64,000 nucleotides of DNA from Phoenix dactylifera (lineage: Eukaryota; Streptophyta; Magnoliopsida; Arecales; Arecaceae). Under the pieces are notes generated by a model, which was not told where the DNA came from, did not search any database, and worked only from the letters and a program-made list of their open reading frames with translations. Below, piece by piece: positions 23,423-34,735 of the stretch. The first letter of the stretch is position 1; each line of letters opens with the position of its first letter. The stretch is taken from assembly GCF_009389715.1 (NCBI RefSeq), contig NC_052404.1, forward strand, positions 4,976,913 through 5,040,912. The letters are read 5' to 3'. The position numbers were made by a program, and so were the translations under genes.

Positions 23423-24595
23423 ATAAAGGACACAAAAAAGAGAGGAATTGTCATGCAATCTACACTCTAGATTTTACCTCTCCTCTAGGATCCTCTATCC
23501 AGTATCTATGCCCACAATCAGAAACAAGGACTTCAGTTTCTCTTTCTCTTGAACCTTACCAATTCACTGCCCAACAAAAAACAACAAAGAGTGGCAAGAA
23601 AACATCAATGCCTCCATGGCAGCCCTCTTCCAAGAAAATACTCTTTTAACGCCACTCTTTTTCCTCCTTCCAGATCAACCAGAGAAGTGCCGAAGCTTGT
23701 AAGAAAACATCACCAAACATTTTCTCATAAAAGCAAACTAGAAAAACATGCTAGTGACAGTAGTTTTCTCAATCAAATAGCTGTTGTATGATGCTACTTA
23801 AAAATGTTTAGAGAAACCAAAGTGGATGTTCAAATAATTAATGAACATCACTATCTTTCACTTATTTTTGGTTCATAAAGCAGAAGTACTGTCCAAAATC
23901 TTCAAATACAATATTTATATATTGAAGGACATGAAATGAAATAAGGTTCAGAGTAAACAATCAGCATAACATTAAACGCCAAATAACATCTTCTGAAAGG
24001 GAATTAAGCTTCTCTCTTCCTAGCGTCCCTTCAACAGCAAAAGCAAATCTATCAAGAAGATTCACATGAAGCTACTTGATCATTGAATGTCTGGAAATCT
24101 TTGAAAAGTTTATCCAAAGCATAGTATGTTGTTTCTTCTGTTACTGGATTTAGAATAGAAAGAAGTTCAATGCTGAAATGATCGACAAGAAAGCTGCTTG
24201 TACCATGAATGCTCTTGATTCATCCTGAAGCTAAATTTGCTGCTCATCTAACATAGCAAGAGAAAAATAAGATGAGAAAAGCTGAATAAAATATTCCAAT
24301 ATGTATCCCTCCAGCTCCCACTTGACCTCTTATCCCTGCAAAATACTTGTGAGAATCATGAATTAGTTCATAATAGTTTATGTGAACAGTGTAGTGTGGC
24401 TACCATCTCAGGAAGATGCCATTGATTCCCTTTAGGAACTGCTTAGGCGAGCATGAACAAACTGATCTAAAACTTGCCACTAGATTCCCTCAGCAGGAAC
24501 AAGCATGTGAAGGAACATAAATAATTGTACTCGCTAATTTCCATTTCATTTGAGAGAGAGAGATGGGACTGTACCTCGAAAGGATTGGGATGACA
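23423..24595. other. Region 3' of the NLR gene
   Basis: No gene recognised. It follows the NLR C-terminal exon on the minus strand and probably contains its 3' UTR, perhaps with a 3' UTR intron as in other RGA-type genes; I cannot place splice sites. A short GA run lies near 24553. Confidence 0.4.
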
Positions 24596-25387
24596 TTAAA
24601 CTGTAGATGGTCTTCTAAAGCAAGAAATGGAAGGAAGGAATGTGCTGAAGTTGCTCCTCCTCTCAGATAATATTTCAGTCCTGGGGATGTGTGAGATGAG
24701 GTCCCAATACGGTCCTCCTCTCTTACACAGTCTCTCCAGGTCGGGGCACCCTTCAATCTCAAGATACTGAAGGCCGGGGAGTCGTTGTTGTAGACCTTCT
24801 GGGAGTGATGAAAGCAGAGGGCATTGCGTAATAGACAAACGCTGAAGGGCAGTGAGGCCCTGCATACCTTCTGGGAGTGATGAAAGCAGAGGGCATTGCC
24901 CAATAGACAGATACCAAAGGGCAGTGTGGCCCTGCATCCTTTCTGGCAGAGATGGCAATTTGCTGCAACTGTTAATGACCAGAATCTCGAGCGCTGTTTG
25001 GTGCCCCAGATCTACCGGTAGAGAAGTCAGACTTGGGCAACCGACAATACGGACATCCTTAAGAGAAGTGGCATGTCGCAGGCCTTCTGTCAAGGAATTT
25101 AGTTTGGGGCACCAGCCAACATAGAGTTCTTTGAGGAAAGCAGGTAACTTGGGCAATTCCAGCAGACCATCACAATGATCAATAGTCAGCTCTTTCAGGT
25201 TTGGTAGGAGCTCTCCATCCCTTGATGATGACGAGGATAATGGCAAAGGTGACGTGCCAACCAACTTATTGCAATGCCAGATATATATCGTCTTCAGTGA
25301 TTTCAAGCCACGGAACTCTGCCTCCGGCCAGTAGAGCAGATCATCACAAGAATGCATGCTCAAATATTGGAGAGAAGTAAGGTTCTT
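24596..25387 (-). pseudogene. C-terminal LRR part of the NLR, cut off by an in-frame stop
   Basis: Continues in the same reading frame as the NLR ORF directly beyond the TAG at 25388-25390. The untranslated-by-default sequence still reads as good leucine-rich repeats: KNLTSLQYLSMHSCDDLLYW, FRGLKSLKTIYIWHCNKL, PNLKELTIDHCDGLLELP, then three near-identical repeats of the type LSSLPEGMQGLTALQRLSI (nucleotide-level repeats around 24786-24950). It ends at a natural-looking stop at 24596. Absence of any further stop or frameshift over about 260 codons suggests the nonsense change is recent, or that the stop is read through, spliced around or a sequencing error. Confidence 0.75.
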
Positions 25388-28300
25388 CTAAAATGCCAAA
25401 GGTGGTGATGATTGCAGTGGTGGTGAAAAAATCCAATTGCAGGATTTAATCTCCAAATGATGCAGGGATGTGCTCAGCCCTCTCATATCCTCCTCCTCCT
25501 CCAGCAATGGTGCTAGATCCTCCAATGCGGTAATAGCTAACTTTTCAAGAGATCTGAAATAGCTGAAAGACATTTTCTTCTGATCAGCAACAGGAGGCGA
25601 CTCTGTACCATCGCTTGTTTTATAGACATGAATGCTAAGGGAAGAGAGTGTCGTCAGACTACAGATCAAGCCCAACTGCTTATTAGTAGTTCCTTTCATT
25701 TTAAAACTTTTGAGAGATGGAAGCTCTGGCATGGTCATCAAATTTGGGCAATTAATGATCTCAAGCTTAGCAAGGTGAGGAAAAACTAACGTGACCTCTG
25801 CAGTTCCTTCAAACTCTGACCACTTCTCCAAGCTATGCATCGTATGCAACACCAGTCTCTTCAGTGAGGGGAATGCTCGCACTATGCCATTACTTGCATT
25901 GCCATAGATGGTGCTGCTACAAATATGCTTGATCCTATCCATCTTAATCATATAGAGAAATTTAAGAAAAGGTAGCTGCCACAAAGGCGGGAGATGTTGG
26001 CATCCTGTGCAAAATCCCAAATGGATCTCAACTAAATTTTGTAGCAATGGAGAGTCCATCATCCACATTGGAAAGCTACCGCCCCCGTAATGCCATACTG
26101 TCAGCAGATTTAAGCCATCATGAGGTCTAAGGGCTTCCAACACCTCTTCAGCATTTTCTACTGGCAAAACATCTTCTTCAAAATATTTATGGGCACTTTC
26201 TGCATAGCACTGAGGGGGATACCACTGAATCAAATCCCAACATAATATTAATAAGCAAAGGTTTAGCTTGGAACAAATATTAGCTTGTTTAGCATCTGCT
26301 GCATCCCTCACATTCCTCAGGTTATACAGCTCTAGAAGGCCACTGAGATTTAAGCTATTCAACTCACCTATACGCCTTCCAGCATCATTGCCTACGATGT
26401 ATTTGGTCAATGTTCGCAGGCTGCTCAATTGCCCCATACCTGCTGGCAGCTGCTTCAGATTACCACATCTGTCAATGTAGAGATGCCTCAGGCTACTCAT
26501 ATTTCTCATGTCTTTGGGCAGCTTACGCAGATTCCGGCAGTAAGAGAGTTTCAGAGTTTGTAGATTGAAAAGTGTGCTGGTGGCATCCGGTAATATTTCA
26601 ATAGGAGTATCAGAAAGGTCGAGGTATCTCAGATGTTTCAAATATGCAATTGCAATAGGTAGTCGTGTGATAATAGTACCATGTAGATCCAATGCTCTCA
26701 AGGGCTTCGGCTTTGACGAACCCGCAGTCACTGTGATATCAGTATAGAGTCTCTTTGGTACGGAGGACAGGAGAGTGCGAATATTTGGATAATTATTCAA
26801 GGTCCTATGAATGTACGATCGAAACTCCTCATGTGTACACAAGTGACGGGTTTTCTGAGGTACATCTTCCCACCTGGCAGGGTCCAGTATGCTAAGGCAT
26901 TCGTTCCCCATAATGGATCGTGCCAGATCGTGCATGAGGTCATGCATCTTGCATGTTGTTCTATAATAAAGTTCATGCCTGTATGAGCGAGCACTGTGCT
27001 CCTCAGCATCTTTGTTATCCTGAAAGAAAGATCTCCAAGCCAACTCATTAAAAATCTCATGCCCTTTGTCCTCCAACTCCTTTCTTCCATCGGATGGAAT
27101 GAATCCGTTTGCCATCCATAGTTGAATTAACAGATCCTTTTCCATCACATAATCCTGCGGAAATATGGCACAAAAAGGAAAGCACTGTTTTAAATCGGAA
27201 GGCAAATGACTGTAGCTCAACCTTAGTGCTGGTAAGATCTCATCTTCACCGACCTGCAGATCCCAAATCTCGCTATCCCTCACGGACAACCATTCCCTTT
27301 CCTGGCTCTTGAAATGCATTAATCCCCCCAGTGTCTTCACTGCCAGAGGCAACCCACCACATTTCTTGACAATCTCCTTGCCGATGCTTACGAGATTTTG
27401 AGGCTCTTCTGCTCCCCCTTCAAATGCTCTCTTCCTAAACAATGCCCAAGAATCATCCTCAGTCAAAGTCGGTAGGTGATAAGTGCCGAGGGTACCCATT
27501 ATCGACGATGCCCGCTTACTTCGTGTAGTCACAACAATCCTACTCCCTTCTCCACCAGTTGCTAGTATAGTTTTTAGCTGATCCCACTTTGCCTGATCCT
27601 CGTTCCAAATATCATCTAATACAAGCAAGTACCTCTTCCCACTTACAACTTCTCGAAGGCCGCGTTGTAACAACTCCATGGTCGATAGCTCGCACTCTTT
27701 CCCTGTGGCTGAAGCTATTATTGCTTGAGCAAGTTTTGCAACATCGAACTCATCCGACACACAGACCCATATGAGCAGCGGCTGGAAATGTTTCTCCACC
27801 CTCTCATCTTTGTAAATCAATTGGGCCAGTGTGGTCTTACCCAAACCTCCCATCCCAACTATGGGAAGGACTGCAACATTCTGGTTAATGTTATCATGAT
27901 CCAGTAACAACTTCACTATTTTTTCTTTATCTTCCTCCCTACCAATGACCTCTGATTCATCAACATAAGAGTGGGTTTGTGGCCTGTCCCTGTTTTGGGG
28001 TTGGGTTTTGACCTCGAAACCAAATTTATTTCCCTCGTCTACTAGTTTCTCTATTTTTTCAGCACTAGCATGCAACTCTCGCCCCATCTTAAGGCGAAAC
28101 CAAACTGGATTGCCAAGAGAAAAGAAGCTGCGCACCTTTTTTGTCATATCGATCTGAATCTCTGCCTTCCGCCGCATTGCTTCGACATTGAACTCATCCA
28201 GTATGTCGTCTGCTTCGTAGGCTGCATCCTTCAGTGCAGCCAGCCAGCTCTTCACAGCCGCATCCTTGACTTGGCGCTCCTCTGCATCTCCAAGTTTGTA

Positions 28301-28498
28301 CTGGATTGCCAGCAGCGTTCTTTTCAGCTTTTCTAGCTTCTCATGGATGCCCCACATCCGTCCAAACTGTTCTCCAACATGGTCGGTCGCCTTCCCAAGC
28401 ACCACCGATAGCAAGGGTGAGAGAAGCACGCCAGCCATTACTCCAGGCTGCAAAGAGTCTCTCCGATTGATTTGGGAAGAAGAGTTGACGAATGGCAA
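25388..28498 (-). CDS. CC-NBS-LRR (RGA-like) disease-resistance protein, truncated in the LRR
   Basis: The ORF opens at 28498, but the family start MAGVLLSPLLSVV at codon 21 (ATG at 28438) is the better choice. Domains by residue of the long ORF: Rx-type N-terminal coiled coil about 21-160 (VKSWLAALKDAAYEADDILDEF-type stretch around 82-103); NB-ARC about 183-530 with P-loop GMGGLGKTT (215-223), kinase-2 LLVLDDIW (291-298), RNBS-B GSRIVVTTR (318-326), GLPL motif CGGLPLA (380-386) and MHD motif CKMHDLMHDLA (516-526). LRRs follow from about 590 to the stop at 1036. Intracellular immune receptors of this class bind ATP/ADP through these motifs. The coding part is intronless. The TAG at 25388 sits where LRR context would continue in frame for 260 more codons, so this allele encodes a receptor missing its last LRRs. 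All nucleotide-binding motifs are intact. Confidence 0.88.
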   Translation of the reverse strand: MPFVNSSSQINRRDSLQPGVMAGVLLSPLLSVVLGKATDHVGEQFGRMWGIHEKLEKLKRTLLAIQYKLGDAEERQVKDAAVKSWLAALKDAAYEADDILDEFNVEAMRRKAEIQIDMTKKVRSFFSLGNPVWFRLKMGRELHASAEKIEKLVDEGNKFGFEVKTQPQNRDRPQTHSYVDESEVIGREEDKEKIVKLLLDHDNINQNVAVLPIVGMGGLGKTTLAQLIYKDERVEKHFQPLLIWVCVSDEFDVAKLAQAIIASATGKECELSTMELLQRGLREVVSGKRYLLVLDDIWNEDQAKWDQLKTILATGGEGSRIVVTTRSKRASSIMGTLGTYHLPTLTEDDSWALFRKRAFEGGAEEPQNLVSIGKEIVKKCGGLPLAVKTLGGLMHFKSQEREWLSVRDSEIWDLQVGEDEILPALRLSYSHLPSDLKQCFPFCAIFPQDYVMEKDLLIQLWMANGFIPSDGRKELEDKGHEIFNELAWRSFFQDNKDAEEHSARSYRHELYYRTTCKMHDLMHDLARSIMGNECLSILDPARWEDVPQKTRHLCTHEEFRSYIHRTLNNYPNIRTLLSSVPKRLYTDITVTAGSSKPKPLRALDLHGTIITRLPIAIAYLKHLRYLDLSDTPIEILPDATSTLFNLQTLKLSYCRNLRKLPKDMRNMSSLRHLYIDRCGNLKQLPAGMGQLSSLRTLTKYIVGNDAGRRIGELNSLNLSGLLELYNLRNVRDAADAKQANICSKLNLCLLILCWDLIQWYPPQCYAESAHKYFEEDVLPVENAEEVLEALRPHDGLNLLTVWHYGGGSFPMWMMDSPLLQNLVEIHLGFCTGCQHLPPLWQLPFLKFLYMIKMDRIKHICSSTIYGNASNGIVRAFPSLKRLVLHTMHSLEKWSEFEGTAEVTLVFPHLAKLEIINCPNLMTMPELPSLKSFKMKGTTNKQLGLICSLTTLSSLSIHVYKTSDGTESPPVADQKKMSFSYFRSLEKLAITALEDLAPLLEEEEDMRGLSTSLHHLEIKSCNWIFSPPLQSSPPLAF

Positions 28499-30158
28499 AG
28501 AACGTGACCCAGTGGAAATGCTCTCCCTCTTTCCGCTAGATCTGTAGGTGCTCTGGAAGCTTTTCTTGTTTGTGCTTTTTCCTTTCCTGCTTGTTTAATC
28601 AACTGCTCTGCATATAGTCTACAGTATTACAACCACCCATTATTTCAGTCTTATCTTACCAAACTAAATTGCTATCACGTATTTTAGAAAAGATAATCGG
28701 AAGATGTTTGGCTGAGAGATTTGATAGGAACGGAAATAGATGGCTCTTATTTTTATTATTTCGTTGGAGAAAATTTTAATTTTATTCCAGTTTTAAAAAG
28801 AAATAAAAATATCTTAATTTTTCAAAATATAATCTTAGATTTTTTGATATTCAATCTAATATTTTTTTTAATTTTGATTTCAATGATGAAGTAAATATGT
28901 CGAAAAATATATTTATTTTAATTTTTATTTTAGTTTATTTTGATTTTAATTCTAGTTTTATTTTTGATTGCGAACCAAATGTATTTTGTGTGAGCATGAT
29001 TACTCTTCTTCCCCTCGCCAACTAGGAAGAATATTTCTTGGTGGTGTCTTTTTCTCCCGTCAAGTCTTCACGTTCGTTTGTATTAAAAAAAAAAAAAATG
29101 TGCTTCTTAGCACGATTCTTGCCATGTTGTTTAAGCGAAGGTGACAAGACATGGCACCACCACCGGCAATAGTCCGAAAACGGCCAAAAGAGCTGCCCAG
29201 AAAGGCGATCTAACCACATGTCACTGGAGTGGCAGCGGGCCGCCGTTGGATTTATTCATCATCCAACAAGATGAAAGATGCTTCCATCCCAAAAAAAAAA
29301 GAAAAAGGAAAACGGAAGTCGCACGTCCCTACGAAATTTCTGGGAAACTTCCTTTGGCACTGTCATGATAGATCCTTTCCTTGAAATTCCAACCTACGCG
29401 TCGATAAGAATCGCAATAATATCAAAAAATATATTTATTTTAATTTTTATTTTAGTTTATTTTAATTTTAATTTTAATTCTCATTTTATTTTGAATCGTG
29501 AATCCAATGTGTCTTTGTTGTCATCCATAGTTAACGCTTCTTGCCGCCGCTTACTATGGAGAATAACTTTCTAGTAGCTTTTTTTAGCTATTTTTGGTGT
29601 CATTTATAATCACGCGTCATTGCTTGAGCTTTTGTCTAACCGCCATCCTTAGTATCATTCATGATTACGTATTATCATCTGAATTTTTGTATAGTCTTCT
29701 TTTTTTTTTATTTTATTGGGCACATTTATATCTATTGTGTGTGCACTTCTGTTAAAATAATAATAATAATATTTTTTTAAAAAAAAATCTGAAGCAAAAA
29801 TATTGCTTCGTGGTCTTTTGGTCCCGCCAACTTTTTGCATTTGTTTGTATATAAAAAAAAAATCTTCGTGCTTCTTGTGACTCTTGCCTTGACGCTGTCA
29901 TGATAACTCGTCTCTTTAAAATTCCAATTTACGCGTCGACAAGAATCGCAACAATTATTTTGTTGCAGGGACCACAATTCTTACGTGCCTTATGTGCGGC
30001 AAACTTTGGTTGTACACTTGCAAGTGATCCACATCTGCAGTTATCTTCACTATGGCTAATAAACTGAGGTATGGAGATCTGGCTGATTTGCCAAACAATG
30101 AATTATCGTACGGTTGCTTATTGCCTCCTTTTTTTTTCTTTTCTTTTTTTTTTTTTGG
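28499..30158. other. Upstream of the NLR: decayed duplicated AT-rich sequence
   Basis: 28890-29100 and 29420-29880 share several blocks in the same order: AAAAATATATTTATTTTAA, AATTCTAGTTTTA/AATTCTCATTTTA, GAACCAAATGT/GAATCCAATGT, TTCGTTTGTAT/TTTGTTTGTAT followed by an A-run and GTGCTTCTT. This looks like a two-copy diverged repeat of some 0.5-0.8 kb. No coding content. The NLR promoter should lie in the first part. Confidence 0.5.
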
Positions 30159-30165
30159 TTTTGGT

Positions 30166-30210
30166 GGGGGGGGGGGGGGGGGGGGGGGGGGGTGGGGGTG
30201 GGGGTGGGGA
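30166..30210 (+). repeat. Poly-G tract with G-quadruplex potential
   Basis: A run of about 27 G (30166-30192) followed by TGGGGGTGGGGGTGGGG, preceded by a T-rich/pyrimidine run (about 30128-30157). Such a tract can form intramolecular G-quadruplexes on the plus strand; run length is also where assemblies err. Confidence 0.9.
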
Positions 30211-30414
30211 GTTCTTTTCACTTTTATCTGATTGTAAGATGAGCACCTTGAAGAGAAGAGAAGAGAAGAGAAGGTTGAAAGGCATTCATATATATTGCAG
30301 GAGCCGCTTGGTAAAAGTGTTTTGTCCATGCTTGAAACTATGATAGTTCTTATTTTTAAAAGCATTTATGTTGAAGCATAAACATGATAATAGTGCCAAC
30401 CAGCCAGTGACTAT

Positions 30415-31493
30415 TAGGGCTGCAAATGGATCGGGTCAACCCCATGACCCGACCTGACCTGGTTGACCCGACTTGACCTGACCTGCGTAAGACTCGACCC
30501 GACCCGAATTTTAAGACCTGCAGGGTCGGGTCGAGTTCTAAATTTGGATTCGTTCTATTTTCGAATCGGATCGGATCCACTCAATTTCGACCCGGACCCG
30601 AACCCAACCCAAGCCATTTTTTTGGGGTCAGATTTTTTTTTTAGACCCGCAGCCCACAAGGAAATGGCCTGCTTTATATATCTTCCGACTTCTGATTCAT
30701 CCCTTTTTCGCTCCCGTGCCCTAGATCTTGAGCTACGGCGGAGGAACTTCTAGAGAAGACCGCTTTTGTGCCCTAAATCTCCCGACTTCCAGCTCCCCAT
30801 TCTGTAGATCTCCCTCTCCCTATTCTTCGACGTCCCAAGGTATGTTCCGCCTCCGGAGTTTTTTTAGCATAGGCCGGGAGGAGGTTCTGGCGAGGGGGGC
30901 TTATCTTGTAAGAGGGCAATGAGGCCAGACTTGAGGGAGAGGGAGAGGGAGAGGTGGGGGTTGTCTGGGTTAGCTGGGAGATTTGGAGGAGGAGCGGGAG
31001 AAGAAGAAACCCAAGAGGAGAGGACGAGGAGGTGACGTTTGACTCATTTGAGCCTCAAAATTTCTGGGCTTGGCAGGGATGAGCTCCTTGGGGACGACGA
31101 TGGTGAGGAGTGACGACGCTGTTCCCTGTAGATCTCCCCCTTCCCCCTTTCAGCAACGTGCCACACTTGGGGAGCATCATTTGGGCCTCGGAAGTTAGAG
31201 AGTGACAGCATCATTTAGACCTACTAGTTTTATTTTCTACCAATATGTGATTCTTCTTAATTAACCTAGTTTGCATATTTTTCTTGAGATCTAATCATGG
31301 TCAAAATTTGTAGGCATGGATCTGACCCGGCCCGACCCGGATGACCTGTCGGGTCAAAATTTGTAGGCATGGATCCGACCCGATCCGATTTTCAACCGGA
31401 TCGGGTCTGGGTCCAAAATTAGGACCGAAAAAGAAACCGAGTCGAATCGGGGTCACTCAAGACCCGACCCGACCTGACCCATTTGCAGCCCTA
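30415..31493. mobile_element. hAT-like non-autonomous element, GGGTCGGGTC-rich
   Basis: Inverted ends TAGGGCTGCAAATGG at both termini (left 30415-30429; right 31479-31493 as reverse complement). It interrupts the ISA2-flanking block that is continuous at 13740-13755. Flanks GTGACTAT and CTGACTAC are both one change from the undisrupted paralogous sequence GTGACTAC, i.e. an 8-bp target duplication with one mutation on each side. The 1079-bp unit has ACCCGACC/GGGTCGGG motifs crowding both ends and a GC-rich unique centre (about 30700-31200) without a recognisable transposase. The centre may be captured host sequence; I do not recognise it. Confidence 0.8.
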
Positions 31494-31861
31494 CTGACTA
31501 CCCCATGGGAAGATGAGCAACAAATTAAAATGAGCCATTCTTTTGGCATACAAGACTATATTAACAAACATTACAAACAAAATCAGAAAAATAATGAACA
31601 CATAAACTTTCTGGTCATATTACAAGATATGAAAAATATTATTATAATCAAAATCCTAAATTAGGATACAAAGATGCTTATTTGATGAGATGTTCAAGAT
31701 ATAGATAGACAAGGAGAATAGAAATATCAACAAAATTCTGCCGCTTAGTAGCAAATCAGACACAGCTGTGTGGCTTCAGTTCAAAGGATGATAATCCTGC
31801 AGCCTGATGAACATTGGGATCAGAATCACTTGAAAAGAATCCTGGAAGGGAAGTATCACTT

Positions 31862-32577
31862 GAAAAGAACGGCAAGAAATGCTCGAATGTTCGGGAAGTA
31901 TTGCATGTCGCCGAGGCTCGTGGTGGAGGGCGCCCGGGCGCAGGTGGCAGAAATCAATCATATTACATCAGCGGAAGGGCCTTTAACAGCTCGGAATATC
32001 TGAGATTCCCATCCTGCTCCAGCAGTATCCCGTACGGTGTTCTTCACCTGAAAGCCTCCATCCTCGAGCTTCCTTAAGATCAATTTTGATGGATCTATCT
32101 CGGACGAAGGTATGCAAGGTGGCGCGGGGTTTGTTATCAAAGACCCGAACGCCATGGTGATGGCAGTAGGTGGCTGTCAGCTATTCGATGTTTCGATTCC
32201 TGGTGCAGAGTTGAGAGCCGTGTGGTTTAGGCCTTTGACATGCCCGGCTAGATTTGCGAGCTTGCTCGGTCATCCTGGAGGACGACTCAGCCACGGTTAT
32301 CAAATAGATTCAAAGGAGTCCGAGGGGTGTGGGCGACAACCACCCTCTGCTTCGTGACATCAGGGCCATAACGAGGGATGGAGTAGCTTTTCAGGCCAAG
32401 CATGTCTTCCGTAAAGCTAATGGGGCTGCAGATTAGGTGGCCGCCTATGTGGCCAGTAGTACCATATGGGCTGGAGATGGGGAGCTGCCTCAGGTACTCC
32501 AAGATATTCTGTTTTCTGACTTTATCGAGTGTATTCGTACTCATCAAATATGAATCGCCCGTCCTAGCAAAAAAAAA
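31862..32577 (+). mobile_element. 5'-truncated LINE insertion (RNase H 3' end, poly(A))
   Basis: Plus-strand sequence reads, with frame breaks, as a plant-LINE RNase H: INFDGSISDEGMQGGAGFVI, DPNAMVMAVGG and PGAELRAVW, ending in about ten A (32569-32578). It is bounded by the short direct repeat AGTATCA (about 31855 and 32578), splitting ISA2 pseudogene sequence that is continuous at 14148-14156. This is the expected footprint of target-primed, 5'-truncated LINE insertion. It is a relative of the copy at 34799-35347. Confidence 0.8.
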
Positions 32578-32669
32578 AGTATCAACCAACCGAAGCCAAA
32601 CAACTCCTTCTGACTGTTCGGGCAAGATGGTGCTCTCCGGATGGGCACTAGCATTGAAAGAAATGAACA

Positions 32670-34735
32670 GTGGGGGCGGCACGCAACCGCAAGGATGGGG
32701 CGGCGATGAGGGCAAAAGATGGTCCGACCGGCCAGCGGCAAGAGAAGGGTGAGATGCCCCGGCGTGGGCTGGCTCGCACGGCGTTGGTGGCTGGGACCTG
32801 ATGAAGGCCGGAGCGGCGGCAATGGCCGGAATCATGCCAACGACGACCTGTTCAGCGGGATCTCAAGCCAGAGTACCTAAGGAGGCCGTACAGAATGGTG
32901 GTGAAATGGGTTTTGGGGATACAGGAGGTTCAGTGGATGAGGCGTGGTGAGTGGCACGCCAATATAGTAAAATAAGCCATGTTCAATTGCTTAAGAAAGT
33001 GATGGAGGCAGGGAAGGGGGCTGACCAAGGAGAGTCTATGGATGATGGAAGCTCAAATGGAGTTGTGGGGGGCGGCTACGAGGGAGAGGGCCGAACCAAT
33101 CCATTGAGGGATACATGAAGATCCTCCTATGGAACTGCCGAGGGGCTGGAAAGCCCTCTTTCATCTCGGGTTTCTGTAAGTTGGTGTAGCAGTATAACTC
33201 GGAGATTTGTGTGCTTTTCGAGACTAGGCTCTCTGGAGGGAGTCTTCAGCAGGCTAAGAGGGCAGTGTCGAGATCCTGAAAGTTTTATGCAGTGGAATCT
33301 CAGGGACTATCGGGTGGTATCATTGCAACTTGGAAGCAGAAGTCTTGCAAATTCGACATCTTCAATGTTTGTAATTAGGAGATAGTTATGGTGATATCAG
33401 AGGGCAGTGGTAGCCCATGGGTCTTAGCAGCGGTGTATGCCAGTACTGATTCCAGGGAGAGAAGAGTTCTGTGGGAAGAGGCGTCCAAATTAGTTAACCA
33501 GGGACATCCAATGCTGGTGGCAGGAAATTTCAATTGCATAGATGGACCGCAGGAAAAGATGGAAGGGAAGGCATTCACTTACAAGAGGAATGTTAGAGAG
33601 TTTCAAGAGTTTATTATGATGAATGGGCTGATTGACTTGAGGTTCTCTGGCCCGAGGTTTACATGGTGTAATAACCGACAGGGACAGGCCCGGGTGTGGG
33701 AGAGGTTGGATAGAGCATTTGCTACTGCAGGATGGATTCAGAGTTTTTCAGATCACCATGTGAGGCATTTACCCAGGTTTGCGTCAGACCATAGCCCAAT
33801 CCTGGTAAGCACTATTCCATCTACTTTGGTTCGATGCCCTTTCTATTTTGAGAAGTTTTGGCTTCAGTATCCTCGATCTTGGGAGATTATGCGAGAGGCA
33901 TGAGGTGTACCGGTGAGGGAAGATGCCATGTACAGGGTGTCACTTAGGTTGGAGCTGACTAGGAGATGGTTGCAGAGATGGAACCGAAAAGAGGTAGAGA
34001 ACATCTTCAAGAGGATAGAGGAGATGGAGAAGGCCATTTCCAGTTCACAACCTGTGGAGGCTAGCAGGGGAGGTTTATCGACAGAAGAGATGGGGGAGCT
34101 CAGATTACTTCTGTCAATGCATGATTCCTTGCTTCGGCAGCAGGAGACCTTTTGGCAACAGAAGTCAAGAGTGCAGTGGAATTTGAAGGAGGACAGTAAC
34201 ACCAAATTCTTTCATCAATCGACGATATTTCAGAGGCAGCGAACAGAATCAAAGCTATCAGGGGCCTAAGGGTCAGATTTCGAAGAACCTTGATATGATT
34301 AGGGTAGTATTAGAGCAGTTTTTCAAAGCGAGATGGATGGAGCAGACGGGGTGTGGGGGCCTTCTTGACCTACCGACGCCTTCGGTCGTGGTATATGAGG
34401 AGGAGAATGCAGTTTTGACTAGACCAGTATCGGAGAGGAATATCCAGGAGGTAGTGTGGTCCCTGAAGGAGGATAAGGCATCAGGGGCGGATGGTTTTCA
34501 ACCGATATTTTTCAAGAGGTATTGCATGCTCATCAGGCAGGACGTGATAGAGGCTATTCAGTAGTTCTTCAGTTCAGGGGTGATGTCAATAAACTGGAAG
34601 AAAACTTGTGTTACCTTAGTTTCGAAGCGGCAAGAAGCTATGGAGCCGGGCTGCTTTCGTCCGATTAGTCTATGTACCACATTGTATAACGCTACGGCCA
34701 AGGTATTGGTAGCCAAACTGAGAGACATCCAAACT
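32670..34735 (+). mobile_element. LINE fragment: endonuclease and 5' part of reverse transcriptase, degenerate
   Basis: From ATG 33115 (MKILLWNCRGAGK) the plus strand reads as an apurinic-type endonuclease: AGNFNCIDGPQEK, GPRFTWCNNRQGQARVWERLD and the catalytic FASDHSPIL. There are in-frame stops near 33187 and 33276 and at 33901. Then comes a linker with WNLKEDSNTKFFHQ and the start of a reverse transcriptase (SLKEDKASGADGF, CFRPISLCTTLYNATAKVL). It breaks off before the catalytic RT motifs and abuts an ISA2 fragment at 34736. No poly(A) tail or target duplication is visible at either edge, so this copy lost its 3' half or arrived by recombination/repair rather than simple insertion. Confidence 0.8.

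Noticed and set aside
29955..30365. Pro-rich ORF over the G-run
   Set aside because: Poly-Pro is the translation of the homopolymer tract.
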